Assembly: GCA_020832135.1 (NCBI GenBank) | Contig: JAFIFG010000004.1 | Location: forward strand, 1 to 44,716 | Source of the DNA: Clostridiaceae bacterium | GTDB taxonomy: Bacteria > Bacillota > Clostridia > Peptostreptococcales > Natronincolaceae | Reading direction: 5' to 3' | Length of the DNA stretch: 44,716 nucleotides | In this document: positions 33,272 through 43,703 of the stretch, one piece after another | Layout of the letters: every line of letters starts with the position of its first letter | How positions within the stretch are numbered: position 1 is the first letter of the stretch | Program-made: the position numbers and the translations under genes | The notes under the pieces: generated by a model | Told to the model about the DNA's origin: nothing | Database searches by the model: none | What the model saw: only the letters and a program-made list of their open reading frames with translations

Positions 33272-34777
33272 CTAGACATAGTAAAGGCTTTCTGTGGGGT
33301 ATTCAGGCTCCGAGGTTATATCTATACCTAGTTTTCTAAAGATTTGTTCATCATTTATACTTAAAATTGTAGTTGAATGAGCTTGGCATCCCTTTAGCAT
33401 TGCCAGTTTGTCCATAGCTACCTGTGCTGTTGGATTGGTGGCAGCACATATACTTAAGGCAATCAATATTTCTTCACAATTTAAGGCTGTATTTGAACCA
33501 CCTAATGTTTTTGATTTTAGACTTCTAATTGGTTCAAGTATCACTGGAGAAATAAGGTGAATTTCATCAGATATATTAGCAAAATGTTTAACAGCATTTA
33601 AAATCACTGCTGCTGCTGCATCCATAATATCTGAACTTTTACCAGTTAGTATTGTTCCGTCATTAAGTTCAATTGCTAAAGCAGGATAGATTTCATTCTT
33701 ATTAGATTCTTCTTTTAATCTAGCAGAACGCTCTCTTGCAGGTATAACAACCCTTCTATCCTCCTGCTTTAACTTAAGTTCCTCCATAATAAGCTTTACC
33801 CTTTCAGAGGTGTCCTTATCTACATAACCTTTTTTATACTCACATGCTATTTTAAAATATCGTCTAATAATTTCTTGCTTAGATGCTTCTTTAACAACCT
33901 CATCGTCAACAATGCCAAAGCCGACTCTATTAACTCCCATATCTGTTGGGGATTTGTAGGTGGCCTCTTCTCCTGTTATCTTTTCTATGATCCTTCTCAG
34001 CACAGGAAACGTTTCAATATCTCGATTGTAATTTACAGCTATATCGTCATAGGCATCCACATGAAAGGAATCAATCATATTTACATCTTTAAGATCTGCC
34101 GTTGCTGCTTCGTATGCTATATTCAAAGGATGTTTCAAAGGAACATTCCATACAGGGAACGTTTCAAATTTCGAGTAACCCGCCTCTCTACCTTGTTTGT
34201 GCTCATGATAAAGTTGACTAAGACAGGTAGCTAATTTGCCACTTCCTGGTCCCGGTGCAGTTACCACAACAATAGGTTTTGTTGTTTCAATATATGGATT
34301 TTGTCCATATCCTTCATCACTTACAATGGTGTCCACATCAGAGGGATATCCTTTTGTTGTTCTGTGCTTATACACTTTAATCCCTCTACGTTCAAGTTTA
34401 TTTATAAAAATATTTGTTCCTGGTTGTCCATCATATCGAGTGATGACAACACTATTAACATCCAGTTCATATGCCCTTAAATCATCAATCGTTCGTAGGG
34501 TGTCCATATCATAGGTAATGCCAAAATCTCCTCTTATTTTATTTCTTTCTATATCTCCCGCATATACACAAAGAATCACTTCAACCTTTTCCTTCAGCTT
34601 GTGTAGTAACTTAATCTTTGCATTTTCATCGAATCCTGGTAACACCCTTTTAGCATGAAGGTCAAACAAAAGCTTTCCACCAAATTCCAAATACAACTTA
34701 TCATAATTATTAACTCTCTCTAAAATATATTTCGATTGTTCTTCTAAATACTTTTCGTGATCGAACCCTATTTTCAT
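33272..34777 (-). CDS. DUF1846 domain-containing protein
   Basis: A 501-residue cytoplasmic protein matching DUF1846 along its whole length. It begins [20 protein letters not shown] and includes [40 protein letters not shown] and [20 protein letters not shown], a glycine-rich segment reminiscent of a nucleotide-binding loop. The family is common in Firmicutes; a precise biochemical role is not established. The ATG follows GTGAGGT. A candidate promoter with an overlapping palindromic operator lies 94-134 bases upstream. Confidence 0.9.
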   Translation of the reverse strand: MKIGFDHEKYLEEQSKYILERVNNYDKLYLEFGGKLLFDLHAKRVLPGFDENAKIKLLHKLKEKVEVILCVYAGDIERNKIRGDFGITYDMDTLRTIDDLRAYELDVNSVVITRYDGQPGTNIFINKLERRGIKVYKHRTTKGYPSDVDTIVSDEGYGQNPYIETTKPIVVVTAPGPGSGKLATCLSQLYHEHKQGREAGYSKFETFPVWNVPLKHPLNIAYEAATADLKDVNMIDSFHVDAYDDIAVNYNRDIETFPVLRRIIEKITGEEATYKSPTDMGVNRVGFGIVDDEVVKEASKQEIIRRYFKIACEYKKGYVDKDTSERVKLIMEELKLKQEDRRVVIPARERSARLKEESNKNEIYPALAIELNDGTILTGKSSDIMDAAAAVILNAVKHFANISDEIHLISPVILEPIRSLKSKTLGGSNTALNCEEILIALSICAATNPTAQVAMDKLAMLKGCQAHSTTILSINDEQIFRKLGIDITSEPEYPTESLYYV

Positions 34778-34870
34778 ATTTATACCTCACTTTATGAAAT
34801 CATTATGTCATTATTTTATTATTAACAAATCTAACAATTAGTAACTTCGAAAACTTCTTCACAACTTTCC

Positions 34871-34898
34871 ATTATACATGATTTTGATTTAAAGTAAA
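34871..34898 (-). promoter_or_regulatory. Candidate promoter of the DUF1846 gene
   Basis: On the minus strand, -10 TATAAT (34871-34876) and -35 TTTACT (34893-34898) separated by 16 bases. The -35 lies inside the inverted repeat at 34891-34911. Confidence 0.5.
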
Positions 34899-34911
34899 TA
34901 TCATTTACTTT
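34891..34911. promoter_or_regulatory. Operator-like palindrome
   Basis: AAAGTAAAT and ATTTACTTT, a perfect 9-bp dyad with a 3-base spacer, in the divergent region and over a -35 element. Confidence 0.55.
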
Positions 34912-35000
34912 TATTTATATTTTAAAGGATAAATAATTTTTTTCTAGAGAATATAATGCTATAAGCCTTTTCAATTCTGAGTTAGAAAGGATGAATAGTA

Positions 35001-35312
35001 ATGCAATTACATAAAGTTATTCAATGTCCTCAATGTTCTGGCAAAAGCTTTACAGCGAAGTATGAATCAACCTACGTATACTCATATAAGATTGAGCCTG
35101 CTGAAGGTAAGGAGATAGATGATGGAACTAATACACTTCCATTTTTATTTGATAACCGTGATCAAAAAAATGCTAAACAGTATATTGAATGTGGTGATTG
35201 CAAAGCACAATATGCCTGTGAATTCACCTTAGACTCGAAGCATCTAGATTTCACTATTTTACAGAAGGCTATTCGGGGTGATCATGCTGAAAAGCCTGGG
35301 TTTTTTGGATAG
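35001..35312 (+). CDS. Small zinc-ribbon-like protein
   Basis: A 103-residue protein with two cysteine pairs, CPQC (residues 9-12) and CGDC near residue 66, separated by about 50 residues, as in a zinc ribbon. No DNA-binding or enzymatic motif is visible and I do not recognise the family. The ATG is about nine bases after AAAGGA. It diverges from the DUF1846 gene and ends at a shared terminator with gdhA. It may be a regulator or accessory metalloprotein; that is a guess. Confidence 0.65.
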   Translation: MQLHKVIQCPQCSGKSFTAKYESTYVYSYKIEPAEGKEIDDGTNTLPFLFDNRDQKNAKQYIECGDCKAQYACEFTLDSKHLDFTILQKAIRGDHAEKPGFFG

Positions 35313-35317
35313 AAAAT

Positions 35318-35358
35318 AAAAACACTGCTCTCGATATAATGCTGAGAGCAGTGTTTTT
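35318..35358. terminator. Bidirectional terminator between zinc-ribbon gene and gdhA
   Basis: A perfect 15-bp stem (35318-35332 with 35344-35358), extendable by two pairs, with an 11-base loop and A/T-rich flanks. Confidence 0.87.
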
Positions 35359-35373
35359 ATTGCTATTCATCTG

Positions 35374-37150
<1,777 letters not shown>

Positions 37151-37888
37151 ATGAGAAATATTAAGTTGATAATAGAATATGATGGAAGCAGATATCGTGG
37201 TTGGCAAAGACTAAAAAATTCCGAGGAAACAATTCAAGGAAAATTGGAAAGTGTCATCAGTAAAATGGTAGACTCACCCATAGAGATTATTGGGTCAGGA
37301 AGAACCGATGCAGGTGTTCATGCTAGAGGACAAGTAGCTAACTTTCACACTAAATCTACTATGTCAATTAAAGAAATCCACAAGTATATTAATCACTATT
37401 TACCACAGGATATCATAGTGAAGGAAGTAAAAGAGGTATCAGAAAGATTTCATAGTCGCTACAATGTAAAAAACAAAAAATATGTTTGCTATGTTTGGAA
37501 TCATTGGGTACCATCAGTTTTCCAACGTAAATATAGTCATCACATTGCTGATAAGCTAGACATTGGATTAATGGAAGAGGCCGCAAAAAAATTGGTGGGA
37601 ACCCATGATTTCATTGGTTTTTCGTCAGTTAAAAAAACAAATAAATCCACAACTCGTACCATTGAAGAAATAACCATTGAAAAGGAAGGCAATATGTTGA
37701 AATTTACTTTTGTCGGGGATGGTTTCCTATATAATATGGTTCGTATTATCATGGGTAGTTTAGTAGAAGTTGGTTTAAGACGAAAGAAAATTTCCTATAT
37801 TGATGAAATACTAGAAAGTAAAACTAGATCAATGGCTGGCCAGACATTTCCCCCTGAAGGTTTATTTTTAGAAGAAGTTAATTACTAA
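37151..37888 (+). CDS. truA: tRNA pseudouridine(38-40) synthase
   Basis: A 245-residue enzyme modifying uridines 38-40 in the anticodon arm of many tRNAs. The catalytic aspartate is D53 in GSGRTDAGVHARGQVA; also IIEYDGSRYRGWQR at the start, KKYVCYVWN and FTFVGDGFLYNMVRIIMG. Length is normal. Strong AAGGAGTG ribosome binding site. Here it is separate from the ribosomal-protein operon in which truA often lies. Confidence 0.97.
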   Translation: MRNIKLIIEYDGSRYRGWQRLKNSEETIQGKLESVISKMVDSPIEIIGSGRTDAGVHARGQVANFHTKSTMSIKEIHKYINHYLPQDIIVKEVKEVSERFHSRYNVKNKKYVCYVWNHWVPSVFQRKYSHHIADKLDIGLMEEAAKKLVGTHDFIGFSSVKKTNKSTTRTIEEITIEKEGNMLKFTFVGDGFLYNMVRIIMGSLVEVGLRRKKISYIDEILESKTRSMAGQTFPPEGLFLEEVNY

Positions 37889-38373
37889 AACAACTTTCTA
37901 TTTTAGTTGTTAGGAATTTATGTGAATGTCCATAGTATAGAAGAAGACCGAACTGAGAAAACAGTACGGTCTTTTATTTATATAACACTAATACAAGATA
38001 TACAATAATTTTAAATAAATACATATCACCCAAACAGCATTAATATTTTTCCAGAAAATTACTTTATATCTTAAATATATTATGTATTATTATATTTATT
38101 GGTATAACCATCAAAATACCTAACATCATAAATTTTAATATAATCCTACATCTACCTAAAGTGACATAGAAGTCCTCTTAAGGAGAAAATTAAGTGACCT
38201 TAATTTCATGTTAGCATGTTCTTATATCTAAAGTAGTACATACTATGAATAGGAGATATATTTAAAATAAATTCTTCTAAATCAAATACCCGTTTTTGAA
38301 TTTGTATATAGGCTAATCATAAACAATTATGAAAATAACTCTATAGATCATGTTAAAGAAAGGGGTAATAAAA
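37889..38373. other. Intergenic region after truA
   Basis: 485 AT-rich bases. Apart from the truA terminator (37944-37973) no gene or strong structure was found. Confidence 0.5.
37944..37973 (+). terminator. Terminator after truA
   Basis: AAGACCGAACTG pairs with CAGTACGGTCTT with one mismatch and a 6-base loop, then TTTATTTA. Confidence 0.75.
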
Positions 38374-38709
38374 ATGCGTGGAAAGCTAGTATCTACTAAT
38401 GAAGTTATAAGTGCTGTAATATGTATTGAAGAAGCTCAAAATTATATAAGCGATCTACCATATCACACCTTATTTGTTTATGAGACTTTGGGTATACATG
38501 GTATTGACAAAGCAAACCAGTTAGTTATTACAATTTTAAAGCAATATGAAATCATTCGCTCCAAAATGAAATCCATAGAGCATATGAATATATGCCCTGA
38601 GTTTAATGATAATACTTCTATTATTTTGCATGATGCTAATAAAAATATAAATTATTTCCTAGATGTTTTAAATAGAATTAAAGATATGAAAGAAGAAATT
38701 ATTGATTAA
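38374..38709 (+). CDS. Small helical protein of unknown function
   Basis: A 111-residue hydrophilic protein, predicted mostly helical, with no membrane segment or metal motif. It begins MRGKLVSTNEVISAVI and includes FVYETLGIHGIDKANQLVIT. The ATG at 38374 lies nine bases after AAAGGGG; an earlier ATG at 38350 has no such signal. It ends at a strong bidirectional terminator. I do not recognise it. Small proteins of this kind occur alone in Clostridia. Confidence 0.6.
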   Translation: MRGKLVSTNEVISAVICIEEAQNYISDLPYHTLFVYETLGIHGIDKANQLVITILKQYEIIRSKMKSIEHMNICPEFNDNTSIILHDANKNINYFLDVLNRIKDMKEEIID

Positions 38710-38758
38710 AAACAAAAGCAGCACTGTTCTTATTAATACACAGTGTTGCTTTTGTTTT
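38709..38758. terminator. Bidirectional terminator
   Basis: A 19-bp stem with one G-U wobble (38709-38727 with 38740-38758) and A/T-rich flanks. It serves the gene ending at 38709 and, leftward, the small ORF ending at 38760. Confidence 0.85.
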
Positions 38759-38759
38759 C

Positions 38760-38831
38760 TTATACTACAAGAATCATTACTAACGTTAATAGAGTAGACA
38801 CTATTAGTCCTGCTATTAAAGATATAGACAT
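38760..38831 (-). CDS. Possible 23-residue membrane peptide
   Basis: An open frame encoding MSISLIAGLIVSTLLTLVMI plus LVV and stop, that is one continuous hydrophobic helix. GGTGG sits ten bases before the ATG, and the stop abuts the bidirectional terminator. A hairpin (ACCAGG 38844-38849 with CCTGGT 38874-38879) precedes the ribosome binding site. Too short for certainty; it could be a toxin-like or regulatory membrane peptide, or chance. Confidence 0.35.
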   Translation of the reverse strand: MSISLIAGLIVSTLLTLVMILVV

Positions 38832-38951
38832 AATTTATTTTCCACCAGGTTCTGTATTTCTACTGAGCTGTAGCCTGGTTTCACATCACTTTGGTAGGTA
38901 ACTTTTTTTATCATATATTGAATTCAAATATTTCATCTGTCTACCTTGCTG

Positions 38952-39083
38952 CTAATTTCGCTCTTTTTCAATCAATCTATTGGCTACGGTTGTTTCAGCT
39001 AAACCTACTTCTTCAGCCAATTCCTTTTGGGTTAATTCCTTCTCTTTTCTCAATTTCTTCAATCGTATCCCAAAGCTATCCAT
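38952..39083 (-). CDS. Short XRE-type helix-turn-helix protein, probably truncated
   Basis: A 43-residue frame beginning MDSFGIRLKKLRKEKELTQK and continuing ELAEEVGLAETTVANRLIEK. This is the start of an XRE/Cro helix-turn-helix domain with the LTQKELAEEVGLA recognition pattern. The fourth and fifth helices are missing and the last residues (NRLIEKERN) do not follow the usual ISNYE-G-R pattern, so a frameshift or decay is likely. The ribosome binding site AGGAGGTGTAAA is excellent. A dyad TGTG-ATAC-CACA (39109-39120) upstream might be its operator. Confidence 0.55.
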   Translation of the reverse strand: MDSFGIRLKKLRKEKELTQKELAEEVGLAETTVANRLIEKERN

Positions 39084-39213
39084 TTTACACCTCCTATGTC
39101 CTTTTATTTGTGATACCACATTTTGTATTAAAAAATCTATAAACTTAAATTATTTTGTTTTATCACTTCAATTCAAGTTATTTGTATAATCTAACTATTT
39201 CAAAAAGAAATGA
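39084..39213. other. Upstream region of the HTH gene
   Basis: 130 AT-rich bases between the HTH gene and the transposase remnant, containing the TGTG-N4-CACA dyad and the ribosome binding site. No other feature. Confidence 0.5.
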
Positions 39214-39444
39214 TTAATGTCTATTTCCATATTTATATTTTAAATTTGCATGGCGATCAAATATCATTAATGAATTTTTTCCTTTTAAGTAGCCCATTAT
39301 ACTTAATATACTATACTTAGGTAGTATATCCAACACCAAGTGGATATGATCTTTACATGCTGTTGCTTCAAAAATTTCTATTCCTTTTTATTCACACAGC
39401 TTTCTAAGTATTTTTCCTACATCTTTTTTATTTTGCCATATATC
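39214..39444 (-). pseudogene. tnpA: IS200/IS605 TnpA transposase remnant
   Basis: Reading leftward, the frame gives DIWQNKKDVGKILRKLCE, an in-frame TAA, then KGIEIFEATACKDHIHLVLD and MGYLKGKNSLMIFDRHANLK up to YGNRH and a stop. The HUH motif (HIH) and the FMGYLKGKSSL-type region are those of IS200-type Y1 transposases. The C-terminal part with the catalytic tyrosine is missing, and an internal stop interrupts the middle. The upstream edge abuts the end of the broken M14 peptidase. No intact ends of the element were recognised. Confidence 0.8.
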
Positions 39445-40407
39445 ACTTGTCGTCTGGATGAAGATTGTGTAACCATATGGCTGGCTTATAATCTCCGATA
39501 TTACCATTTTCTAACTTATCAATTAAAGAAACTGGATTCTCAAGCAGAGTTGGTAATAATTGATTTTGATATGTATCTAAATCCCTCTTACTCTTTGCTA
39601 ACATTACAAAAGGTATTTCTCTACCCTCATAGGAATCACCTAAGGATTTGTATTCTACATATCTGTTATTTTCTTTAGCTGAGTCAATGATATTCTCAAT
39701 GGCTGGTCTGATTTCATCATAGGTATGATACCAGTGGTACACATTTAATTTTAAAGGTGTTTTAGCAGTGCTTCCTGTTGTAAGATACTTCACTGCAAGG
39801 TCATATTCCCCTATTAAATCTTCAATATAAGGCCTAAAAGCTCTAAAACTTAAATCATCATATCTGGTACTTCCATGCCTATAGGGTAACTCAAACTTTA
39901 TTGTTGCTACAACTTTATCATCTTCAATAGTTGGCTCTTCACTGAAATTAATAAAAGATGGTCCTGTATATCCACCTATTTGGTTATTATAGGACTTCTA
40001 CTCTTCAAATTCCAGCCCTCCAAAGTCCACTCTAAATCATTTAGATCTGTGCCATATACATGATCTACATCTACCCTTACTTCTCTTTCCTCCGTTAGAG
40101 AAAGTAGTTTTGTACTTACTTCCATTGTTGGTTTTGCAGACATGGACATAATACCAAAGGTTCCTCCTCGGCTTCCATCCTCTTCTGCATAGGTTGCTCC
40201 AAATGGATTTTTTGCTTTTCTTAATTCTTCACCCTCTGGATTGATTTCAACATATCTGTCACTATCCTTTAAATCTCTTGCAGGTGATGTTGTCATTCCA
40301 AAGGCTGCAGCACTCCTTCCATTTTCATTTGGCACAGCAAATACCACAGAGCTCATTGCTAACACTTACACAAGCACTAATGCTAACAATCTTGATTTTT
40401 TAATCAT
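39443..40407 (-). pseudogene. Broken M14 zinc-carboxypeptidase-like gene
   Basis: A degenerate secreted peptidase. It starts with AGGAGG-type signal and ATG at 40407 (MIKKSRLLALVLV), but a TAA follows at codon 14 inside the signal peptide. The frame then continues VLAMSSVVFAVP and onwards. Near 39990 the frame shifts (ORF stop at 39976), and the other frame resumes GGYTGPSFINFSEE...FRPYIEDLIGEYDLA. The last part, NVYHWYHTYDEI...SYEGREIPFVMLAKS...AIWLHNLHPDD, has the M14 start including the first part of the zinc-binding HxxE region. It stops abruptly where the transposase remnant begins. At least three inactivating changes are visible, so no active enzyme is expected. Confidence 0.8.
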
Positions 40408-40704
40408 CTTTCATTCCTCCTTAATATTTTTTAATTTATATGTAAGTAGAGAAAGTATAGTATGTCTCTAAATAAGTATTTTGTTGTAATTTGTAGGAGG
40501 TCGATACTTGCTAAAAAAGCATTAGATTTTTTTAGAAAATACTGAAACTTTTGTATCAGTTCCGAAATTATGTGCGTTATGATTTAAATAATGACATAGA
40601 TGTGCTCTAGGTAATTTATTTTCAGAAACAATAAAACGAGCTATGATCAATATATCTATAATCATAGCTCGTTTATTTTTGTGTTACATATCTTTTCCTG
40701 CAAT
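40408..40704. other. Intergenic region with terminator
   Basis: About 300 AT-rich bases between the broken peptidase and the permease; it contains the permease terminator at 40634-40674 and a weak ACTGA/TCAGT dyad near 40542. No gene. Confidence 0.5.
40634..40674 (-). terminator. Terminator after APC permease
   Basis: A perfect 14-bp stem (40634-40647 with 40661-40674) with a 13-base loop, followed leftward by TTATTGTTT. Confidence 0.75.
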
Positions 40705-42150
40705 CTATTCACTTGTCATAATATCTGATGCTCTTCTCTTATATTTATGAGATTTTTCAATTTTCATAGCCTCTTCAGATTTAGTTTTTGCATTAGTAAA
40801 TTTCGCCCATCCATAAAAACCTACTCCAAGTATTATCCAGCTAAGAACCATTACCCATTCATAAGGCCATACTAGAGATGCAGGACCTCCTGGAAGATAC
40901 ATTAAAGTCATTCCTAGACATAGAATCACTGCTATTGAACCAACTACAATGCCATTTTTTACTTTATAAGGTCTTGGCATTTCAGGCTCTTTCTTTCTAA
41001 GAACAAGAAATGATATGGAAACCATAAGATAAGAAATCACAATTCCAAGTGCCCCTGCATTTCCTAACCATACCAGCATACTTCTTCCTAAAAGTGGAGC
41101 AAAAGTTGAGATAACTCCTATAAGTAGAATAGCATTTACAGGTGTTTTGTATTTAGGATGAAGCTTTGCAAGAAAGGAAGGTAACATATTGGATTCTGCC
41201 ATAGCATATATCGCCCTACTTCCTCCAACGAAAAAAGAATTCCAACTTGTGAGTATTCCGCCGATGCCCCCTAGTATTACGATTTTAGATGCTAATGAAC
41301 TATTGAAAATAGCCCCCATTGCATCTGCAGTAGCAAGACCTGAAGATGAGATTTGATTTATCGGTAGAGCTCTCGAGGTGCTGTATATCATCATTAAGTA
41401 CCAGCCTACTGCCATTACTACGGACATTATAATTATTTTTCCTATGGTCTTAAATGGAACATTTATTTCTTCAGCCGCCTGAGGTATAACATCAAACCCT
41501 ACATACATAAATGGTGTCATTACCATCACTGCAAATATACCACTTCTACCATTTACAAAAAGGGGCTGCATATTTTCTACTTTACCATTAAATAAAGCTC
41601 CTCCAAATAATGCAATTCCTATACATAAAATTAAAATTGTAACTACACCCTGCAAAAAGGCTGCAGGCTTTACACCGAAATAATTTACTACGGTTATAGC
41701 AATAGAACTTATAGCTCCTACTAATACCCATGAAAGATAAACATCATGTGCTGCTATAGTATACATATAGCCTTTTAAATAAGATGGAAAAAGATATTCA
41801 ACCACTGTAGGAAGTGCAACTGCTTCAAAGGAGACAACAGAAACATACCCAAGTATTATGGCCCAAGTACAAATAAACGAGGCATTCGTTCCAAGTGCTC
41901 TATGACTAAAAACATGTTCTCCTCCGCATTTAGGCATAGCTGATGTAAGCTCAGCATATGTAAGCCCAACGAATAATACCACTATACCTCCTAGTACAAA
42001 TGCGATCATAGCTCCTAATGCCCCTGCCATTCTGATCCATTCACCTGTGAGGACTACCCAACCCCAACCTATCATTGCTCCAAATGCTAGTGCAGTAATG
42101 TCCTTTTTTGACAATACCCTTTCAAAATTACTATGCCTGTCGCTACTCAA
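40705..42150 (-). CDS. APC family amino acid permease
   Basis: A 481-residue membrane protein with about 12 helices. The first has the APC signature (FGAMIGWGWVVLTGEWIRMAG), and the PKCGGEHVFSHRALG loop and FMYVGFDVIPQAAEEI segment (helix 6 region) follow. The C-terminal 40 residues are charged. APC proteins are sodium- or proton-coupled amino acid carriers. Substrate is unknown; given the glutamate catabolism in the window glutamate or another amino acid is possible, but that is inference. The start is TTG at 42150, with AAGGGGGAA before it. Confidence 0.92.
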   Translation of the reverse strand: MSSDRHSNFERVLSKKDITALAFGAMIGWGWVVLTGEWIRMAGALGAMIAFVLGGIVVLFVGLTYAELTSAMPKCGGEHVFSHRALGTNASFICTWAIILGYVSVVSFEAVALPTVVEYLFPSYLKGYMYTIAAHDVYLSWVLVGAISSIAITVVNYFGVKPAAFLQGVVTILILCIGIALFGGALFNGKVENMQPLFVNGRSGIFAVMVMTPFMYVGFDVIPQAAEEINVPFKTIGKIIIMSVVMAVGWYLMMIYSTSRALPINQISSSGLATADAMGAIFNSSLASKIVILGGIGGILTSWNSFFVGGSRAIYAMAESNMLPSFLAKLHPKYKTPVNAILLIGVISTFAPLLGRSMLVWLGNAGALGIVISYLMVSISFLVLRKKEPEMPRPYKVKNGIVVGSIAVILCLGMTLMYLPGGPASLVWPYEWVMVLSWIILGVGFYGWAKFTNAKTKSEEAMKIEKSHKYKRRASDIMTSE

Positions 42151-42718
42151 AAAAATTCCCCCTTAAAAATTTTATTTAAAAAACTTTACAATAAAGAATG
42201 TAAAATTTAATAAAACTTAAGCGATATTAAGTTTATTAAAAATGACAATATTTTTAGAAATGACAAAAACAAGTAATAGTATATATTAAATTCGAAACTT
42301 AAATCATTTTATATGATATGTGATTGTTTTTATTTAGAAGTAATTCAATGAAAAAATATACGATATAAACAATATAGGTAATATAGATGATATGTATAAA
42401 ATGTATTGATACATATCCTTAAGATAGGGATTCATATATGGTAACTATTTCCTTTTGTATGATTATACACTATTTCTTACAGTTTTAAAAGAAAAAATTT
42501 AAAATTTAGTTACATAAGTATATAATTTAACAAATTGTCAGAAGTGCTTAGCCCTTTATTTAACTAAAGTTGAATTATGTAGTAAACTCAAAAAAATAAT
42601 GAATTTTTTTCTTAACTACTATCCATATTGTGTATTTAGTATTAATTAAATATATTTAAAAGATAGGGTGAGAAGATCACAAGATCCTGTTCTAAAATCT
42701 GATTATAAACAACTAAAA
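42151..42718. other. Long AT-rich region upstream of the permease
   Basis: About 570 non-coding bases. It contains an 8-bp dyad AAACTTAA-GCGATA-TTAAGTTT (42212-42233), a TTTACA/TGTAAA dyad (42184-42203) and a 9-bp inverted repeat GATATGTAT/ATACATATC (42389-42417). These may be operators. No gene is evident. Confidence 0.5.
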
Positions 42719-42751
42719 AACCCCTTAAATAGTTATCCTATTTAAGGGGTT
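42719..42751 (-). terminator. Terminator after cold-shock gene
   Basis: A perfect 14-bp stem (42719-42732 with 42738-42751), a 5-base loop, and leftward TTTTTTAGTT. Confidence 0.88.
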
Positions 42752-42764
42752 AAATATTTAGTAA

Positions 42765-42965
42765 TTATATAACTGTAATGCTTTCTGCTTGAGGTCCTTT
42801 TGCTCCTTCAACTACGTTGAAAGAAACTTTTTGACCTTCTTCAAGTGATTTGTAACCATCTGAATTTATTTGAGAAAAGTGTGCGAAAACATCCTTTCCG
42901 TCTTCTCCTGTAATAAATCCAAATCCTTTTTCTGCATTAAACCATTTTACTGTACCATTCATCAT
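42765..42965 (-). CDS. Cold-shock protein (CspA family)
   Basis: A 66-residue OB-fold RNA chaperone. [20 protein letters not shown] carries RNP-1 (KGFGFI) and VFAHFSQI carries RNP-2. The start is the ATG at 42965 behind GGAGG with eight bases' spacing; the longer frame to 43079 is the leader. A promoter at 43108-43136 would give an untranslated leader of about 135 bases, typical for cold-shock genes. Confidence 0.96.
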   Translation of the reverse strand: MMNGTVKWFNAEKGFGFITGEDGKDVFAHFSQINSDGYKSLEEGQKVSFNVVEGAKGPQAESITVI

Positions 42966-43107
42966 AATATATACCTCCGAAATTTTATTCTTAAATTCAT
43001 TGTAATAATTCACTAATAAAATCTCGATATAAGCATACTTATGTTCATTAAGTACTAATTGAAATATATTGGTGTGCATTATTTACTATTAATTTAAGTT
43101 CTTACTA

Positions 43108-43136
43108 AGAATAACATAGTTTCTTATATAAAGCAA
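43108..43136 (-). promoter_or_regulatory. Promoter of the cold-shock gene
   Basis: On the minus strand, -35 TTGCTT (43131-43136) and -10 TATTCT (43108-43113) with a 17-base spacer. Confidence 0.6.
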
Positions 43137-43175
43137 ACTTTATTTTCATATAATAAAATATTGCTCTATTAATAA

Positions 43176-43349
43176 TTAATCCTTACTGATAGAAATACAC
43201 CCAAAACAACCATTGGTCATATCATCACCATGGAACTTCGGTGCTACATTAAGCATATTAGTATATCCATTTTTTTTCAGGTTCCCAACTTTCTAGTACC
43301 TCACATACTTTTTGTGCACAGCTTCGTATACTTCAAGCTGAACTTTGAT
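43176..43349 (-). pseudogene. Possible gene remnant of unknown origin
   Basis: One leftward frame reads IKVQLEVYEAVHKKYVRY, a TAG, then KVGNLKKNGYTNMLNVAPKF and HGDDMTNGCFGCISISKD and stop. The length and composition of this frame on both sides of a single stop suggest a decayed coding sequence, but no family is recognised and no start signal is seen. Confidence 0.25.
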
Positions 43350-43703
43350 TCATTTTGTGTTTTAAATGTGACTTATTACCAGTTAATATAAAAGCAATTA
43401 TGAATAAGCCAGTCACTATATTCCTGTTGTTTATTTGCATATAAAGATAACTACATATCTTACCAAAGCAATGACAATAAAATGCATATACTATAGATAT
43501 GTTACAGAGATAAATAAGAGGTAAATAAGTTGTAATTAAAAAAACATCATACGACAAAATTTTATAAATTTCAACAATTTATATATATGTAAAGTACAAT
43601 AGTATATAATATGATTATACTAATTAATAGTTTGATTTATGAAAACCACTAAATAAGATCAAACTGGGACATTAAAACTATGATTAAAGGAATGGTTATT
43701 AAT

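Larger units (their letters stand above)
42966..43703. other. Region between cold-shock gene and DegV gene
   Basis: About 740 bases. It holds the csp leader and promoter, a possible gene remnant (43176-43349) and about 330 AT-rich bases before the DegV gene without recognisable signals. Confidence 0.5.

Noticed and set aside
38840-38880. A known riboswitch class in the hairpin upstream of the 23-residue ORF
   Set aside because: The ACCAGG/CCTGGT hairpin does not match the conserved cores of c-di-GMP, preQ1, fluoride or THF riboswitches that I can recall.
39340-39678. Rightward 112-codon frame over the broken peptidase
   Set aside because: It is antisense to the transposase remnant and the peptidase, with no ribosome binding site or protein-like pattern.
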